NCBI GenBank assembly: GCA_035695825.1
Contig: DASRRH010000019.1
Location: 62,001-126,000, forward strand
From: JAKEFM01 sp035695825
Lineage (GTDB): Bacteria > Planctomycetota > UBA1135 > JAKEFM01
Reading direction: 5' to 3'
Length of the DNA: 64,000 nt
Position 1 is the stretch's first letter. Each line of letters starts with the position of its first letter. Of the stretch, positions 28,811 to 39,441 are shown piece after piece. Under the pieces are notes generated by a model, which made no database searches, was not told where the DNA came from, and saw only the letters and a program-made list of their open reading frames with translations. The position numbers and the translations under genes were made by a program.

Positions 28811-30670
28811 GTGCAACGCCTCCCCCTTCCGCTCCGCTTCACGTTCGCTTTCTTTCTCCTCCCGGCACCCGCCGCCGCGCAGACGGCGAACCCCGACCGC
28901 GTCTACGCGATCAAGGACGCGAAGATCTTCCTCGGCGAGGGTCGGACCCTCGAGAAAGGGACCGTCGTCCTCCGCCGGGGACGGATCGAGGCCGCCGGGG
29001 AGTCGGTCGACGTGCCGTTCGACGCGGAGACGATCGACGGCACGGGCCTCGCCGTCTACCCGGGGTTCGTCGACGCCTTCTCGACGCTCGGCGTGAAGGC
29101 GCCCGAGGGAGCCTCCCCGAACGAGGCGCCGGGCGTCGACACCTCGGTCACGGCCGCCCCCGCCATGCCCGAGGCGCTGCGCCGCGGTCTGCGTCCGGAG
29201 TTCTCGGCCGCCGACGCCTTCGCCCTCGACGAGGCGGGGGGAAAGGCGGCGCGCGAGGCGGGCTTCTGCGCGGCGCTCGTCGGGCCCGCCGGAGGCATCC
29301 TCGCCGGCCAGAGCGCGCTCGTGCTTTTGTCGGGCGCGCCGCGTCGGAGCGCGCTCCTCAAGGGGGGCGTCGCGATCCACGGCGCGCTCCAGTCGGCGGG
29401 GGGGGGCTACCCCTCGACGAAGATGGGGGTGCTCGCCGTGCTCCGGCAGCTTTTCCTCGACGCGCGCCACTGGGTCGAGGCGCGCGCCTTCTACGAGCGG
29501 AAGAAGGGGGCCGTCGAGCGGCCGCCCCAGGACGGGACGCTCGAGGCGGCGGCGGCGGCGCTGGACCGGAAGATCCCGGTTGCGATCGAGGCCGACGACG
29601 CCGACGACATCCGTCGGGCGGTCGCGCTTTCGAAGGAGTTCGGATTCCGGCTCTGGATCGCCGGGGGGCGGGAGGCGTGGAAGGTGGCCGACCTCCTCAA
29701 GGCCGAGGCGATCCCGGTCCTCCTCGGCCTCGACTTCGGGCGGGAGCCGAGGAAGCCCGGCGAGCGCCGGGGCGGAGGTCCCGAGACGAAGCCGGCCGAG
29801 GGGACGAAGCCCGGCGAGGAGGTCGACCTCGGGAGCGGCGCGCAGCAGCCGGCCGAGGCGAAGCCTGCCGCGGAGAGCCGGCCTGCGGAGGCCGGGGAGG
29901 AGGGAGAGGACGACGACCCCAAGCGCGTGCTCGAGGACCGGCACCGGAAGTGGGAGGAGCGGGTCGCCTGCGCGGGGAAGCTGAGAGAAGCGGGGGTCCC
30001 CTTCGCGCTCACGACGAGCGGGACGAAGAGCCCGAAGGAGTTCCTCGAGAGCCTCGAGAAAGCGATCGGGAAGGGGCTGCCGCGGGAGGCGGCGGTCGCC
30101 GCGCTCACGACGGTCCCTGCCGGCCTCTTCGGCCTCGAGGACCAGCTCGGCGCGATCGCTCCGGGCGCCCTCGCGAACCTCGTCGTGATGAAAGGGGAGC
30201 CCGCGGAGAAGGACGCGAAGGTCCGCTTCGTCTTCGTCGACGGGCGGAAGTTCGAGATCGAGTCGAGTGGCGCGGCCTCGGCCTCGTCGGAGAAGAAGGA
30301 GCCCCCCGCGCCGGGGATCCGCTTGGCCGGGACGTGGGAGGTCACGATGGAGGGGCGCCGCGGCCCGGGCGGAGGCGGCCCGACGACCGTCCAGATCCGC
30401 CAGGAGGGGGGGAGCCTCTCCGGCACCTGGACGAGCTCGATGGGCTCGTCGGACCTCACGGGGACGCTCTCCGGGAAGGGCGTCGAGATGTCGATCGAGC
30501 TCTCCTTCGGCGAACGCTCCTTCACCCTCCGCCTCGAGGGGACCGTCGAGTCGAACGACCGCATGTCGGGGGAGGTCCGCGGCGGCGGCCGGTTCGGGGG
30601 CGGCCGCGGCGGGGGAGGGAAGTGGACGGCCGTCCGCAAGCCCGGGTCCGCCGGAAGGGAGGCGAGGTAG
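28811..30670 (+). CDS. Exported amidohydrolase-like protein lacking the HxH metal motif
   Basis: A 619-residue protein with signal peptide VQRLPLPLRFTFAFFLLP...AAAQ from GTG 28811 (AGGAAGAAGA upstream). The composite amidohydrolase frame is clear: VYAIKDAKIFLGEGRTLEKG at the start, LAVYPGFVDAFSTLG where the HxH should be, and LGAIAPGALANLVVMKGEPA with VRFVFVDGRKFEI at the end. The HxH is replaced by a stretch with no histidines, so metal-dependent hydrolysis is doubtful. A Glu/Lys/Ala-rich linker interrupts the barrel near residues 315-380. The last ~105 residues form an extra beta domain (LAGTWEVTMEG, SLSGTWTSSMG), ending in a Gly-rich segment. It is followed after 2 nt by a second amidohydrolase gene, which probably encodes its partner. 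Confidence 0.82.
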   Translation: MQRLPLPLRFTFAFFLLPAPAAAQTANPDRVYAIKDAKIFLGEGRTLEKGTVVLRRGRIEAAGESVDVPFDAETIDGTGLAVYPGFVDAFSTLGVKAPEGASPNEAPGVDTSVTAAPAMPEALRRGLRPEFSAADAFALDEAGGKAAREAGFCAALVGPAGGILAGQSALVLLSGAPRRSALLKGGVAIHGALQSAGGGYPSTKMGVLAVLRQLFLDARHWVEARAFYERKKGAVERPPQDGTLEAAAAALDRKIPVAIEADDADDIRRAVALSKEFGFRLWIAGGREAWKVADLLKAEAIPVLLGLDFGREPRKPGERRGGGPETKPAEGTKPGEEVDLGSGAQQPAEAKPAAESRPAEAGEEGEDDDPKRVLEDRHRKWEERVACAGKLREAGVPFALTTSGTKSPKEFLESLEKAIGKGLPREAAVAALTTVPAGLFGLEDQLGAIAPGALANLVVMKGEPAEKDAKVRFVFVDGRKFEIESSGAASASSEKKEPPAPGIRLAGTWEVTMEGRRGPGGGGPTTVQIRQEGGSLSGTWTSSMGSSDLTGTLSGKGVEMSIELSFGERSFTLRLEGTVESNDRMSGEVRGGGRFGGGRGGGGKWTAVRKPGSAGREAR

Positions 30671-30672
30671 CC

Positions 30673-33495
<2,823 letters not shown>

Positions 33496-33510
33496 CCGGA
33501 CGGCGGGCGT

Positions 33511-34770
33511 CTAGATCGGCGAGCGGGCAGGACGGCTCTCCGCGCGCTCGCGGAGCCTCCGTTCGAGCTCCTCGACCCGCTGGCGCATGCGCTCGATCTC
33601 CCCGCGCGCGCGGCGCAGCTCCTCGCTCTCGTCCTGGCGGTGGGAGCGCATCTCCCCGAGCCTCTCCCGCTCGAGTTCCATCGCCCGCTTCTGGGCGGCC
33701 CTCTCGGCCTCCGCGCCGCGGCGCGCGCCCTCGACCTCCTCCTCCGCGCCGCGGCGCGCCCACTCGCCCGCCTCCTTCGCCGCGCGGGCGGATTCCTCGA
33801 GCGCCCGGCGGACCGCCTCCTGCTGGGCGCGGCCCGCCTCCTCCTGGTGGCGGCCGACCTCGCGGAGCGCCTCCTCGACGGCCCGGCGGATCTCCGCCTC
33901 GGCCTCGCGCGTCATCGCCGGGGTCTCGCGCGAGATGCGCTCAAGCGTCTCCCGGAGGGCGCGCTCCGCCTCCACGCGCGCCTTCTCGGCCCCACGGAGG
34001 CTCTCCCGGATCTTCCGCTCGAGGCGGATGCGGTCGGGGAGTAGGGAGGGCCTCGATTCGGCCCCGCGGCCCTGGCGGCGACGGCTCGGCTCGCCGGGCT
34101 CGTCGGGGGAGGGGGAGTCGAGGTCGGCCTTCGCGAGCGCGCGCTGGACCTCTGCGACGGCCTCCCGGGCCGCGCGCTCGGCGAGGCGCGCCGCCCGGAG
34201 GGTCACCTTCTCGACCTCCTCGGTCTGCGGCTTCACCCTCTCGACGATCCTCGCGACGAGACGTTCCGAGGATCGCCCGATCTCCTCTCCGAGAGGCTTG
34301 AGCGCGCGGGCGATCCTCTCCGGGAGCGCCTTCCGCCGCTCCACGACCCAATCGGAGAACGCGCGTCCGCGCTCGGGGCCGAGCGCCTCGACCGCCCGGT
34401 CCCGGAATCCGTCCCGGTCCTCCCCGGGGCCCCTCCCGGCTTCCTCCGCCTTCCGCCCCGTCGCGGCGTCGCGCATCCCCTCGAGGAGAGGGCGGACGCG
34501 CGCGACCTCCTCGGGCGAGAGGTCGAAGCGCCTCCGCGCCTCCTCCGCCGTGGCCTGGGGGTCGAGGTAGGCCTCGATCGAGCGCTTCGCCTCGGCGATC
34601 GTCCGCTCGACGATCGCCCGCATGTTCCGAGCGATCTCCTCCAGGTCGCGTTCGGAGGACGGAGCGGGGCTCTCCGGTTGGAGGGGCGTCTGCTCCTGCG
34701 CCCGGACGGAGCGGCAGGAGAGCGCGACGACGAGGAGGGGAAGGGCGAGGCTAGCGGTTCTTCGTTCCAT
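33511..34770 (-). CDS. Exported Glu/Arg/Ala-rich coiled-coil protein of an ECF operon
   Basis: A 419-residue protein with a signal peptide (ASLALPLLVVALSCRSVRAQ). About 85% of the mature part is charged helix. An LSPEEVARVRPLLEGM segment near residue 85 recalls the LTxxQ-type motif of Spy/CpxP/CnrX periplasmic stress proteins, but the match is weak. The second half is a long coiled coil (RAQQEAVRRALEESARAAKE, then LERERLGEMRSHRQ). The ATG at 34770 lies inside the anti-sigma gene, overlapping it by 20 nt, so the two are coupled. It could sense or chaperone envelope damage for the ECF system. Low sequence complexity makes homology calls unsafe. Confidence 0.72.
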   Translation of the reverse strand: MERRTASLALPLLVVALSCRSVRAQEQTPLQPESPAPSSERDLEEIARNMRAIVERTIAEAKRSIEAYLDPQATAEEARRRFDLSPEEVARVRPLLEGMRDAATGRKAEEAGRGPGEDRDGFRDRAVEALGPERGRAFSDWVVERRKALPERIARALKPLGEEIGRSSERLVARIVERVKPQTEEVEKVTLRAARLAERAAREAVAEVQRALAKADLDSPSPDEPGEPSRRRQGRGAESRPSLLPDRIRLERKIRESLRGAEKARVEAERALRETLERISRETPAMTREAEAEIRRAVEEALREVGRHQEEAGRAQQEAVRRALEESARAAKEAGEWARRGAEEEVEGARRGAEAERAAQKRAMELERERLGEMRSHRQDESEELRRARGEIERMRQRVEELERRLRERAESRPARSPI

Positions 34771-35344
34771 CGATCGCCTCCGTCGGACCGGCGAGCAGCC
34801 CCTCCCGATCGAGCCCGTCCCGGATTCGCGAGAGGTTCCCTTCGAGGCGGCGCAGGCTCTCGGTGAGCGAGCGGAGGTCCTCCTCCAGTCCGGCCGCCTC
34901 CCCGGCCTCGGCCGCCCGCGCCCGCAGGAGCAGCGCCGCGGCGTCGTACCGCAGCGACTCGACCGCGCCGAGGAGCTCGATCGTCTCCGTCCGGTTTCGC
35001 TCCTCGAGCGCGACGACGGCCTCCGCGTCCCGCGCCGCGCGGGCGCGCTCGAAGGAGAGGACGGCGGCGAGGGCGACTCCGGCCGCGACGGGTGCGAGCC
35101 AACGGCGTCGCCGGCGAGACGCGGCGGCGGGCGCGGCCCTCGGAAGCGCGGCCCGGAAGGCGTCCGAGCGGTCCGGCGTCGGGTCCTCCTTCCGGAGGGA
35201 CTCCCCCGCCGCGCGCCAGGTCCGGAGGGAACTGCGACAGTCGGGGCAGTGAGCGAGGTGCCGCTCGACGGCGGCCGCGCGCGAGGGCTCGAGCTCGCCG
35301 TCGGCGTAGGTCGAGAGGTCGGGGCCGAACGCCTCACACGCCAT
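34751..35344 (-). CDS. Zinc-finger anti-sigma factor, membrane-anchored
   Basis: A 197-residue protein. The N-terminal zf-HC2/ZAS motif reads LSTYADGELE, then ERHLAHCPDCRSSL (H-x3-C-x2-C), which binds zinc and the sigma factor. One membrane span lies at about residues 83-99 (WLAPVAAGVALAAVLSF). A helical periplasmic part with heptad character follows. It starts 3 nt after the ECF sigma gene stop, the standard order for a sigma/anti-sigma pair. The periplasmic coiled-coil product of the next gene could be its regulator. Confidence 0.92.
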   Translation of the reverse strand: MACEAFGPDLSTYADGELEPSRAAAVERHLAHCPDCRSSLRTWRAAGESLRKEDPTPDRSDAFRAALPRAAPAAASRRRRRWLAPVAAGVALAAVLSFERARAARDAEAVVALEERNRTETIELLGAVESLRYDAAALLLRARAAEAGEAAGLEEDLRSLTESLRRLEGNLSRIRDGLDREGLLAGPTEAIDGTKNR

Positions 35345-35347
35345 CGC

Positions 35348-35893
35348 TCAGGCCTCCTCTTCCCCCCGCCAGCGCCGTTCGATCCGCCGGCGCGCGCGGA
35401 AGATCCAGGTCTTCACCGACTCGAGGCTCGCGCCGAGGGCCTCCGCGATCTCGCGGTAGGAGAGCCCCTCGAACTCCCGGAGCGCGATCGCCGCGCGCTC
35501 GTTCGCGGGGAGGCGCTCGACGATCTCTCGCACTCGGGCGCAGGTCTCCCCTCGCTCCGCGAGGGTCGCCCCATCCGGCTCCTCCCCCGCCGGGTCCTGG
35601 GAAAGGGGGCCCGAGGGGCGACGCGCCCGGAGCCGGTCGAGGGATAGGTTGCGTAGCATCCGGAAGAAGAACGGGGCGAAGCGACCCCGCTGCGGGTCGT
35701 AGACCCCGTTGCGCGCCACGGTGAAGAGCTTGAGGAAGCATTCCTGCGCCACGTCCTCGGCCTCGTGCGCCTCGCCGAGGAAGTGGGCGGCGAAGCGCAG
35801 CGCGCCCCGTGCGTAGCGGTCGACGAGGGCGTCGAAGGCGGAGGCGTCCCCGGTCCGGTAGCGCCGGACGAGCTCCTCGTCGGTCGGATCCAT
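35348..35893 (-). CDS. ECF-type RNA polymerase sigma factor
   Basis: A 181-residue protein, first gene of a three-gene minus-strand operon. Region 2 shows FDALVDRYARGALRFAAHFL, AEDVAQECFLKLF and FRMLRNLSLDRLRARRP; region 4 shows LPANERAAIALREFEGLSYR followed by EIAEALGASLESVKTWIFRA. The adjacent zinc-finger anti-sigma factor (3 nt gap) is its predicted inhibitor. ATG 35893 faces the M16 peptidase gene; the ~170 bp between must carry promoters for both, and one is likely autoregulated, as is usual for ECF systems. Confidence 0.95.
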   Translation of the reverse strand: MDPTDEELVRRYRTGDASAFDALVDRYARGALRFAAHFLGEAHEAEDVAQECFLKLFTVARNGVYDPQRGRFAPFFFRMLRNLSLDRLRARRPSGPLSQDPAGEEPDGATLAERGETCARVREIVERLPANERAAIALREFEGLSYREIAEALGASLESVKTWIFRARRRIERRWRGEEEA

Positions 35894-36061
35894 CCGAAGG
35901 GGTCGCCTCGGGCCGCCCGGTCGCCGGTCGGCCTCGGGACGCCTACCCTACGGTCGGGAGGCGTGAAAGTTTCGGGAGTCTCCGGGACCTGCGATTTCCA
36001 TCGCGCCCCGGTTAGCATGTCCCTCCCCCCGAGCTCTCCTTTCCTCGCCGAGGGTCGCCCC

Positions 36062-37669
36062 ATGGCCATCGCCCCCCTCCTCCTCGCCGGCGTTGCCGCT
36101 CTCGCCCCGCCGGGGGAATCCCCCAAGATCGAGGTCGTCAAGCACACGCTGAAGAACGGCCTGCGGCTCCTCGTCGTCGAGCGGCCCGACTCGCCGACCG
36201 TGTCGACGCAGCTCCGCTTCCTCGTCGGCGGCGTCGACGACCCGAAGGGCGAGACCGGGATCGCCCACCTCCTCGAGCACATGATGTTCAAGGGGTCGGA
36301 GACGATGGGGATCGTCGACCGGGAGAAGGAGAAGCCCCTCCTCGACCGGCTCGACGTGCTGTGGGCCGCGCTCGACGCGGAGAGGGAGCGGCAGGGCTCG
36401 CCGTTTGCGACGCCGGATCCGGAGAAGATCCGGGGGATCCAGAAGGAGATCGAGATGGTCTCGGCCGAACACCGGAGCCTCGTCGTCAAGGACGAGCTGT
36501 GGCAGGCCTACCAGCGGGTCGGAGGGCAGCGGCTCAACGCCTCGACGAACGACGATGCGACCCAGTACTACGTCGATCTCCCGAAGAACCAGCTCGAGAT
36601 GTGGGCCTACTTCGAGGCCGACCGCCTCGCGAACCCCGTCTTCCGCGAGTTCTATTCCGAGCGGGACGTCGTCCACGAGGAGCGGCGCCTGCGGACCGAC
36701 ACGCAGCCCCAGGGGAAGTTCCAGGAGGCGATGGCGACGCTCGCCCACCCCGCGCACCCCTACCGCAATCCCGTGGTCGGCTGGCCGAGCGACATCGACG
36801 GACTCAGCCGCGCGGAGGTGCTCGAGTACTTCAAGACCTTCTACGCGCCGAACAACTGCATCGTCGCCCTCGTCGGCGACGTGAAGGCGGCGGAGGCGAT
36901 CGCGCTCGTCGAGAAGACCTTCGGGTCGATCCCGGCGAAGGCCCAGCCGCGCCGCAGGATCACGGAGGAGCCGCCGATGGAGGGGGAGAGGCGGCTCAAG
37001 ATGAAGCTCGACGCTGCCCCGCAGGTCGCGATCTCCTGGCCGGCGGTCGCGACGGGCCACCCCGACGCGCCGGCATTGTCCGTCGCCGCGCGCGTGCTCA
37101 CGGGCTCGGGCGGGTTCGGCGGCGGCGGGGGGCGGGGCCGATTCGGCGGCGGCGGCGGGGGGACCGGCCGGTTCTACAAGCGCCTCGTCGATCCGCCCGG
37201 AGGGGAGGGGGTCGCGATCGCGGCCTTCGCCATGCACCGCGGCGGCCGATACCCCGGCGTCTTCGCCGCGACGGCGACTCCCGCCCCGGGCCAGGATCTC
37301 GCCGTGGTCGAGGAGGCCCTCGGGGCCGAGGTCGAGCGCCTCGCGAAGGAGCCTCCGGCGGAGGAGGAGCTCGCCCGGGTGCGCAACGCCCTCGATGCCT
37401 CCTGGGTGCGCTCGCTCGATTCGAACGCGGGGATCGCCGGCGCGATCCTCCAGGCCGAGGCGCTCGCGGGGGACTGGAGCTGGTGGCTGCGGGAGCGGGA
37501 GCTGACGAAGGCGGTGACGGCGCCGGACGTGGCGCGCGTCGTCGAGAAGTACCTGCGGCGCGACACGCGCTGCGTCGGCTGGCTCGAGGGGACGCGGGAG
37601 GACCGGCCGGGCCGTCGCGCCCGCCCCTCCGAGGCCGCCGCGCCCGCGAGGGAAGGAGGCGTTCGATGA
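36062..37669 (+). CDS. M16-family zinc metallopeptidase, catalytic partner
   Basis: A 535-residue protein from ATG 36062, which gives a short signal peptide (MAIAPLLLAGVAALAPPG); an in-frame ATG at 36017 lies upstream. The inverted zinc motif HLLEH is complete (H69, E72, H73), with the third ligand in VVHEERRL (E206 or E207). The gap between them is about 130 residues; roughly 77 is usual. The excess comes from a charged helical insertion at about 80-150. A Gly-rich loop (GGFGGGGGRGRFGGGGGG) interrupts the second half. It is coupled by ATGA overlap to a second M16 gene lacking the zinc motif, the usual active/inactive pair that clamps and cuts peptides. Located in the periplasm. Confidence 0.9.
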   Translation: MAIAPLLLAGVAALAPPGESPKIEVVKHTLKNGLRLLVVERPDSPTVSTQLRFLVGGVDDPKGETGIAHLLEHMMFKGSETMGIVDREKEKPLLDRLDVLWAALDAERERQGSPFATPDPEKIRGIQKEIEMVSAEHRSLVVKDELWQAYQRVGGQRLNASTNDDATQYYVDLPKNQLEMWAYFEADRLANPVFREFYSERDVVHEERRLRTDTQPQGKFQEAMATLAHPAHPYRNPVVGWPSDIDGLSRAEVLEYFKTFYAPNNCIVALVGDVKAAEAIALVEKTFGSIPAKAQPRRRITEEPPMEGERRLKMKLDAAPQVAISWPAVATGHPDAPALSVAARVLTGSGGFGGGGGRGRFGGGGGGTGRFYKRLVDPPGGEGVAIAAFAMHRGGRYPGVFAATATPAPGQDLAVVEEALGAEVERLAKEPPAEEELARVRNALDASWVRSLDSNAGIAGAILQAEALAGDWSWWLRERELTKAVTAPDVARVVEKYLRRDTRCVGWLEGTREDRPGRRARPSEAAAPAREGGVR

Positions 37670-39189
37670 AGGCGCTTCCCCTCTCCCTCGTCCTCGTCGC
37701 GCTCCTCGCCGCGGGGGTCCGGACGCAGGAGGCCCCCCACGGGCGGGGCCTCGCCCCGGGGCGCGGCGACCTCCACTCGAAGGGGTGGGAGGTCGCGATG
37801 AGGCTCCGCGGCGCGCCGATCCCGCCGCGCTTCCCGGAACTGGGACGCGACGCGCGGCGCGTCGCGCTCGAGAACGGCCTCGTCCTCTTCCTCCGGCCGG
37901 ATCGCCGGCTCCCCCTCGTCCAGTTCGAAGCGCTCGTGCGCGTCGGCGAGCGCTACGAGAAGCCCGAGGAGTACGGCGTCGCGGGCCTGCTCGGGACGAT
38001 GCTCCGGACGGGGGGCACGGAGCAGTGGAAGCCGCAGGACCTCGACGACCGCCTCGCCTTCCTCGCGGCGAACCTGAACGTCGCCGTCGGGGAGGAGTCG
38101 GGGTCCGTTTCCCTCGACCTTCTCTCGAAGGACGCGGAGGAGGGGCTCTCGATCTTCGCCGAGGTCGTCCGCCGGCCGGCCTTCGACGAGGGGCGCCTCG
38201 CCCTCGCCCGACGGCGCGCGGTGAACGGGATCCTCCACCGAAACGACAACCCCGGCCAGATCCTCGACCGGGAATTGAGCGCCCTCTTTTATCCGGAGGC
38301 GCACCCCGCGGGGCGATCCCTGACGCCGGCGCGGCTCGCGGCGGCGACGCGGGATCGGATCCGGGACTTCTACGGGCGCCACTTCCGGCCGGAGAATGTC
38401 CGGATCGCCCTCGTCGGGGACTTCGACGAGGAGGCGATGCTCGCGAAGGCGCGCGAGCGTTTCGGCGACTGGCCGCGCGGCGGGGAGCCCCTCGGCCCCC
38501 CCCCCAAGTTCGAGCCGAAAGCGCACCCGGGCCTGTTCCTGGTCGACAAGGAGGTCAACCAGTCCTCGATCGCGGTCGCCCATCCCGGCATCGACCGCGA
38601 CAACCCCGACCGCCACGCCGTGGCGCTGATGAACGCGATCCTCGGCGGCGGATCCTTCTCCTCGCGGATCACGGAGCGCGTGCGCTCCGACGAGGGGCTC
38701 GCCTACTCGGCGCGCTCCTCCTTCCCGACGGGGGGCCGCGAGCCCGAGCCCTTCCAGGCGACCGTGCAGACGAAGACGGCGACGACCGCCCGCGCGATCG
38801 CGCTCCTCGAGGAGGAGATCCGCAAGATGCAGGCGGGCCCGATCTCGAAGAACGAGTTCGACACGGCCCGCGAGTCGGCCCTCTACGGGATGGTCTTCCG
38901 CAACGACCGCCCGGTCGAAGCGGTGCGGCGCCTGATGCGGCTCGAGTTCGACGGCCTGCAGGCCGACCAGGACCGGCGCGACTTCGAGGGCGTCTCGGCG
39001 GTCACCCCGGAGGCCGTCGTCACCGCGGCGAAGCGCTACCTCCGGCCCGACGCGCTTACGATCTTCGTCGTCGGAGAGGGGAAGGCGATCGAGGCGGACC
39101 TCGCCGCGCGCGGGGAGCCCACCCGGGTCGCGCCCGCGGAGTACGACTTCGCCTCGTTCCGCGACGCGGGATTCGCGCCGGGAAAGTAG
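37666..39189 (+). CDS. M16-family peptidase-like protein, inactive partner
   Basis: A 507-residue protein with signal peptide (MKALPLSLVLVALLAAGVRT). It has both M16 half-domains (ENGLVLFLRPDRRLPLVQF; then ARRRAVNGILHRNDNPGQI; then the R/Y-containing ITERVRSDEGLAYSARSSFP). The HxxEH is replaced by GVAGLLGTMLR, so it is not a peptidase by itself. It starts inside the stop of the preceding active subunit with GGAAGGAGG upstream, so subunits are probably made 1:1. Its last 24 bp are duplicated at 44907-44930 (see repeats). Confidence 0.9.
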   Translation: MKALPLSLVLVALLAAGVRTQEAPHGRGLAPGRGDLHSKGWEVAMRLRGAPIPPRFPELGRDARRVALENGLVLFLRPDRRLPLVQFEALVRVGERYEKPEEYGVAGLLGTMLRTGGTEQWKPQDLDDRLAFLAANLNVAVGEESGSVSLDLLSKDAEEGLSIFAEVVRRPAFDEGRLALARRRAVNGILHRNDNPGQILDRELSALFYPEAHPAGRSLTPARLAAATRDRIRDFYGRHFRPENVRIALVGDFDEEAMLAKARERFGDWPRGGEPLGPPPKFEPKAHPGLFLVDKEVNQSSIAVAHPGIDRDNPDRHAVALMNAILGGGSFSSRITERVRSDEGLAYSARSSFPTGGREPEPFQATVQTKTATTARAIALLEEEIRKMQAGPISKNEFDTARESALYGMVFRNDRPVEAVRRLMRLEFDGLQADQDRRDFEGVSAVTPEAVVTAAKRYLRPDALTIFVVGEGKAIEADLAARGEPTRVAPAEYDFASFRDAGFAPGK

Positions 39190-39310
39190 GGGTCTCCCCC
39201 CTCATCTACGGGACGATCGTCACGCTGAAGCCCTCCGAGACGGAGAGCTTCCCCGTCGCCGGGTCGATCAGGGCGTTGGCGAGGAAGAAGGTCAGCCCGA
39301 GCAGGTCCGG
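39159..39310. repeat. Left copy of the direct repeat flanking the 39-45 kb island
   Basis: Pairs with 44907-45047. A 24-bp identical block (39159-39182, the end of the M16 gene) is followed by a short indel, then 73 identical bases (39212-39284 equal to 44950-45022), then diverging sequence to about 39310. The copies lie about 5.75 kb apart in the same orientation. Confidence 0.88.
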
Positions 39311-39340
39311 GGCGGGAGGCTCGGGCTCCACCGGGTTGAC
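39206..39340 (-). pseudogene. C-terminal remnant of a secreted protein (copy of the 44944 gene end)
   Basis: The minus frame reads LLGLTFFLANALIDPATGK then LSVSEGFSVTIVP and a stop at 39206. This is nearly the same as the last 34 residues of the protein encoded at 44944-45990. There is no start or body upstream, so this is a truncated tail. It lies in the left flanking repeat of the island. Confidence 0.75.
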
Positions 39341-39441
39341 GAAACCTCCTCGGAGGATACGATCGCGCGTGCTTTGGTCGCGCGGCGGTGGCGACCAGCC
39401 GGGTCGGCTCTGCCCGCGCGCGTAGGTAGGGAGGTGCGTCG

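Noticed and set aside
28765..30670. A second plus-strand frame over the first amidohydrolase, continuous with the second
   Set aside because: Its first ~630 codons are a +1 shadow rich in Arg and Gly; the alternative frame shows the amidohydrolase motifs and a signal peptide. The true second gene starts at GTG 30673.
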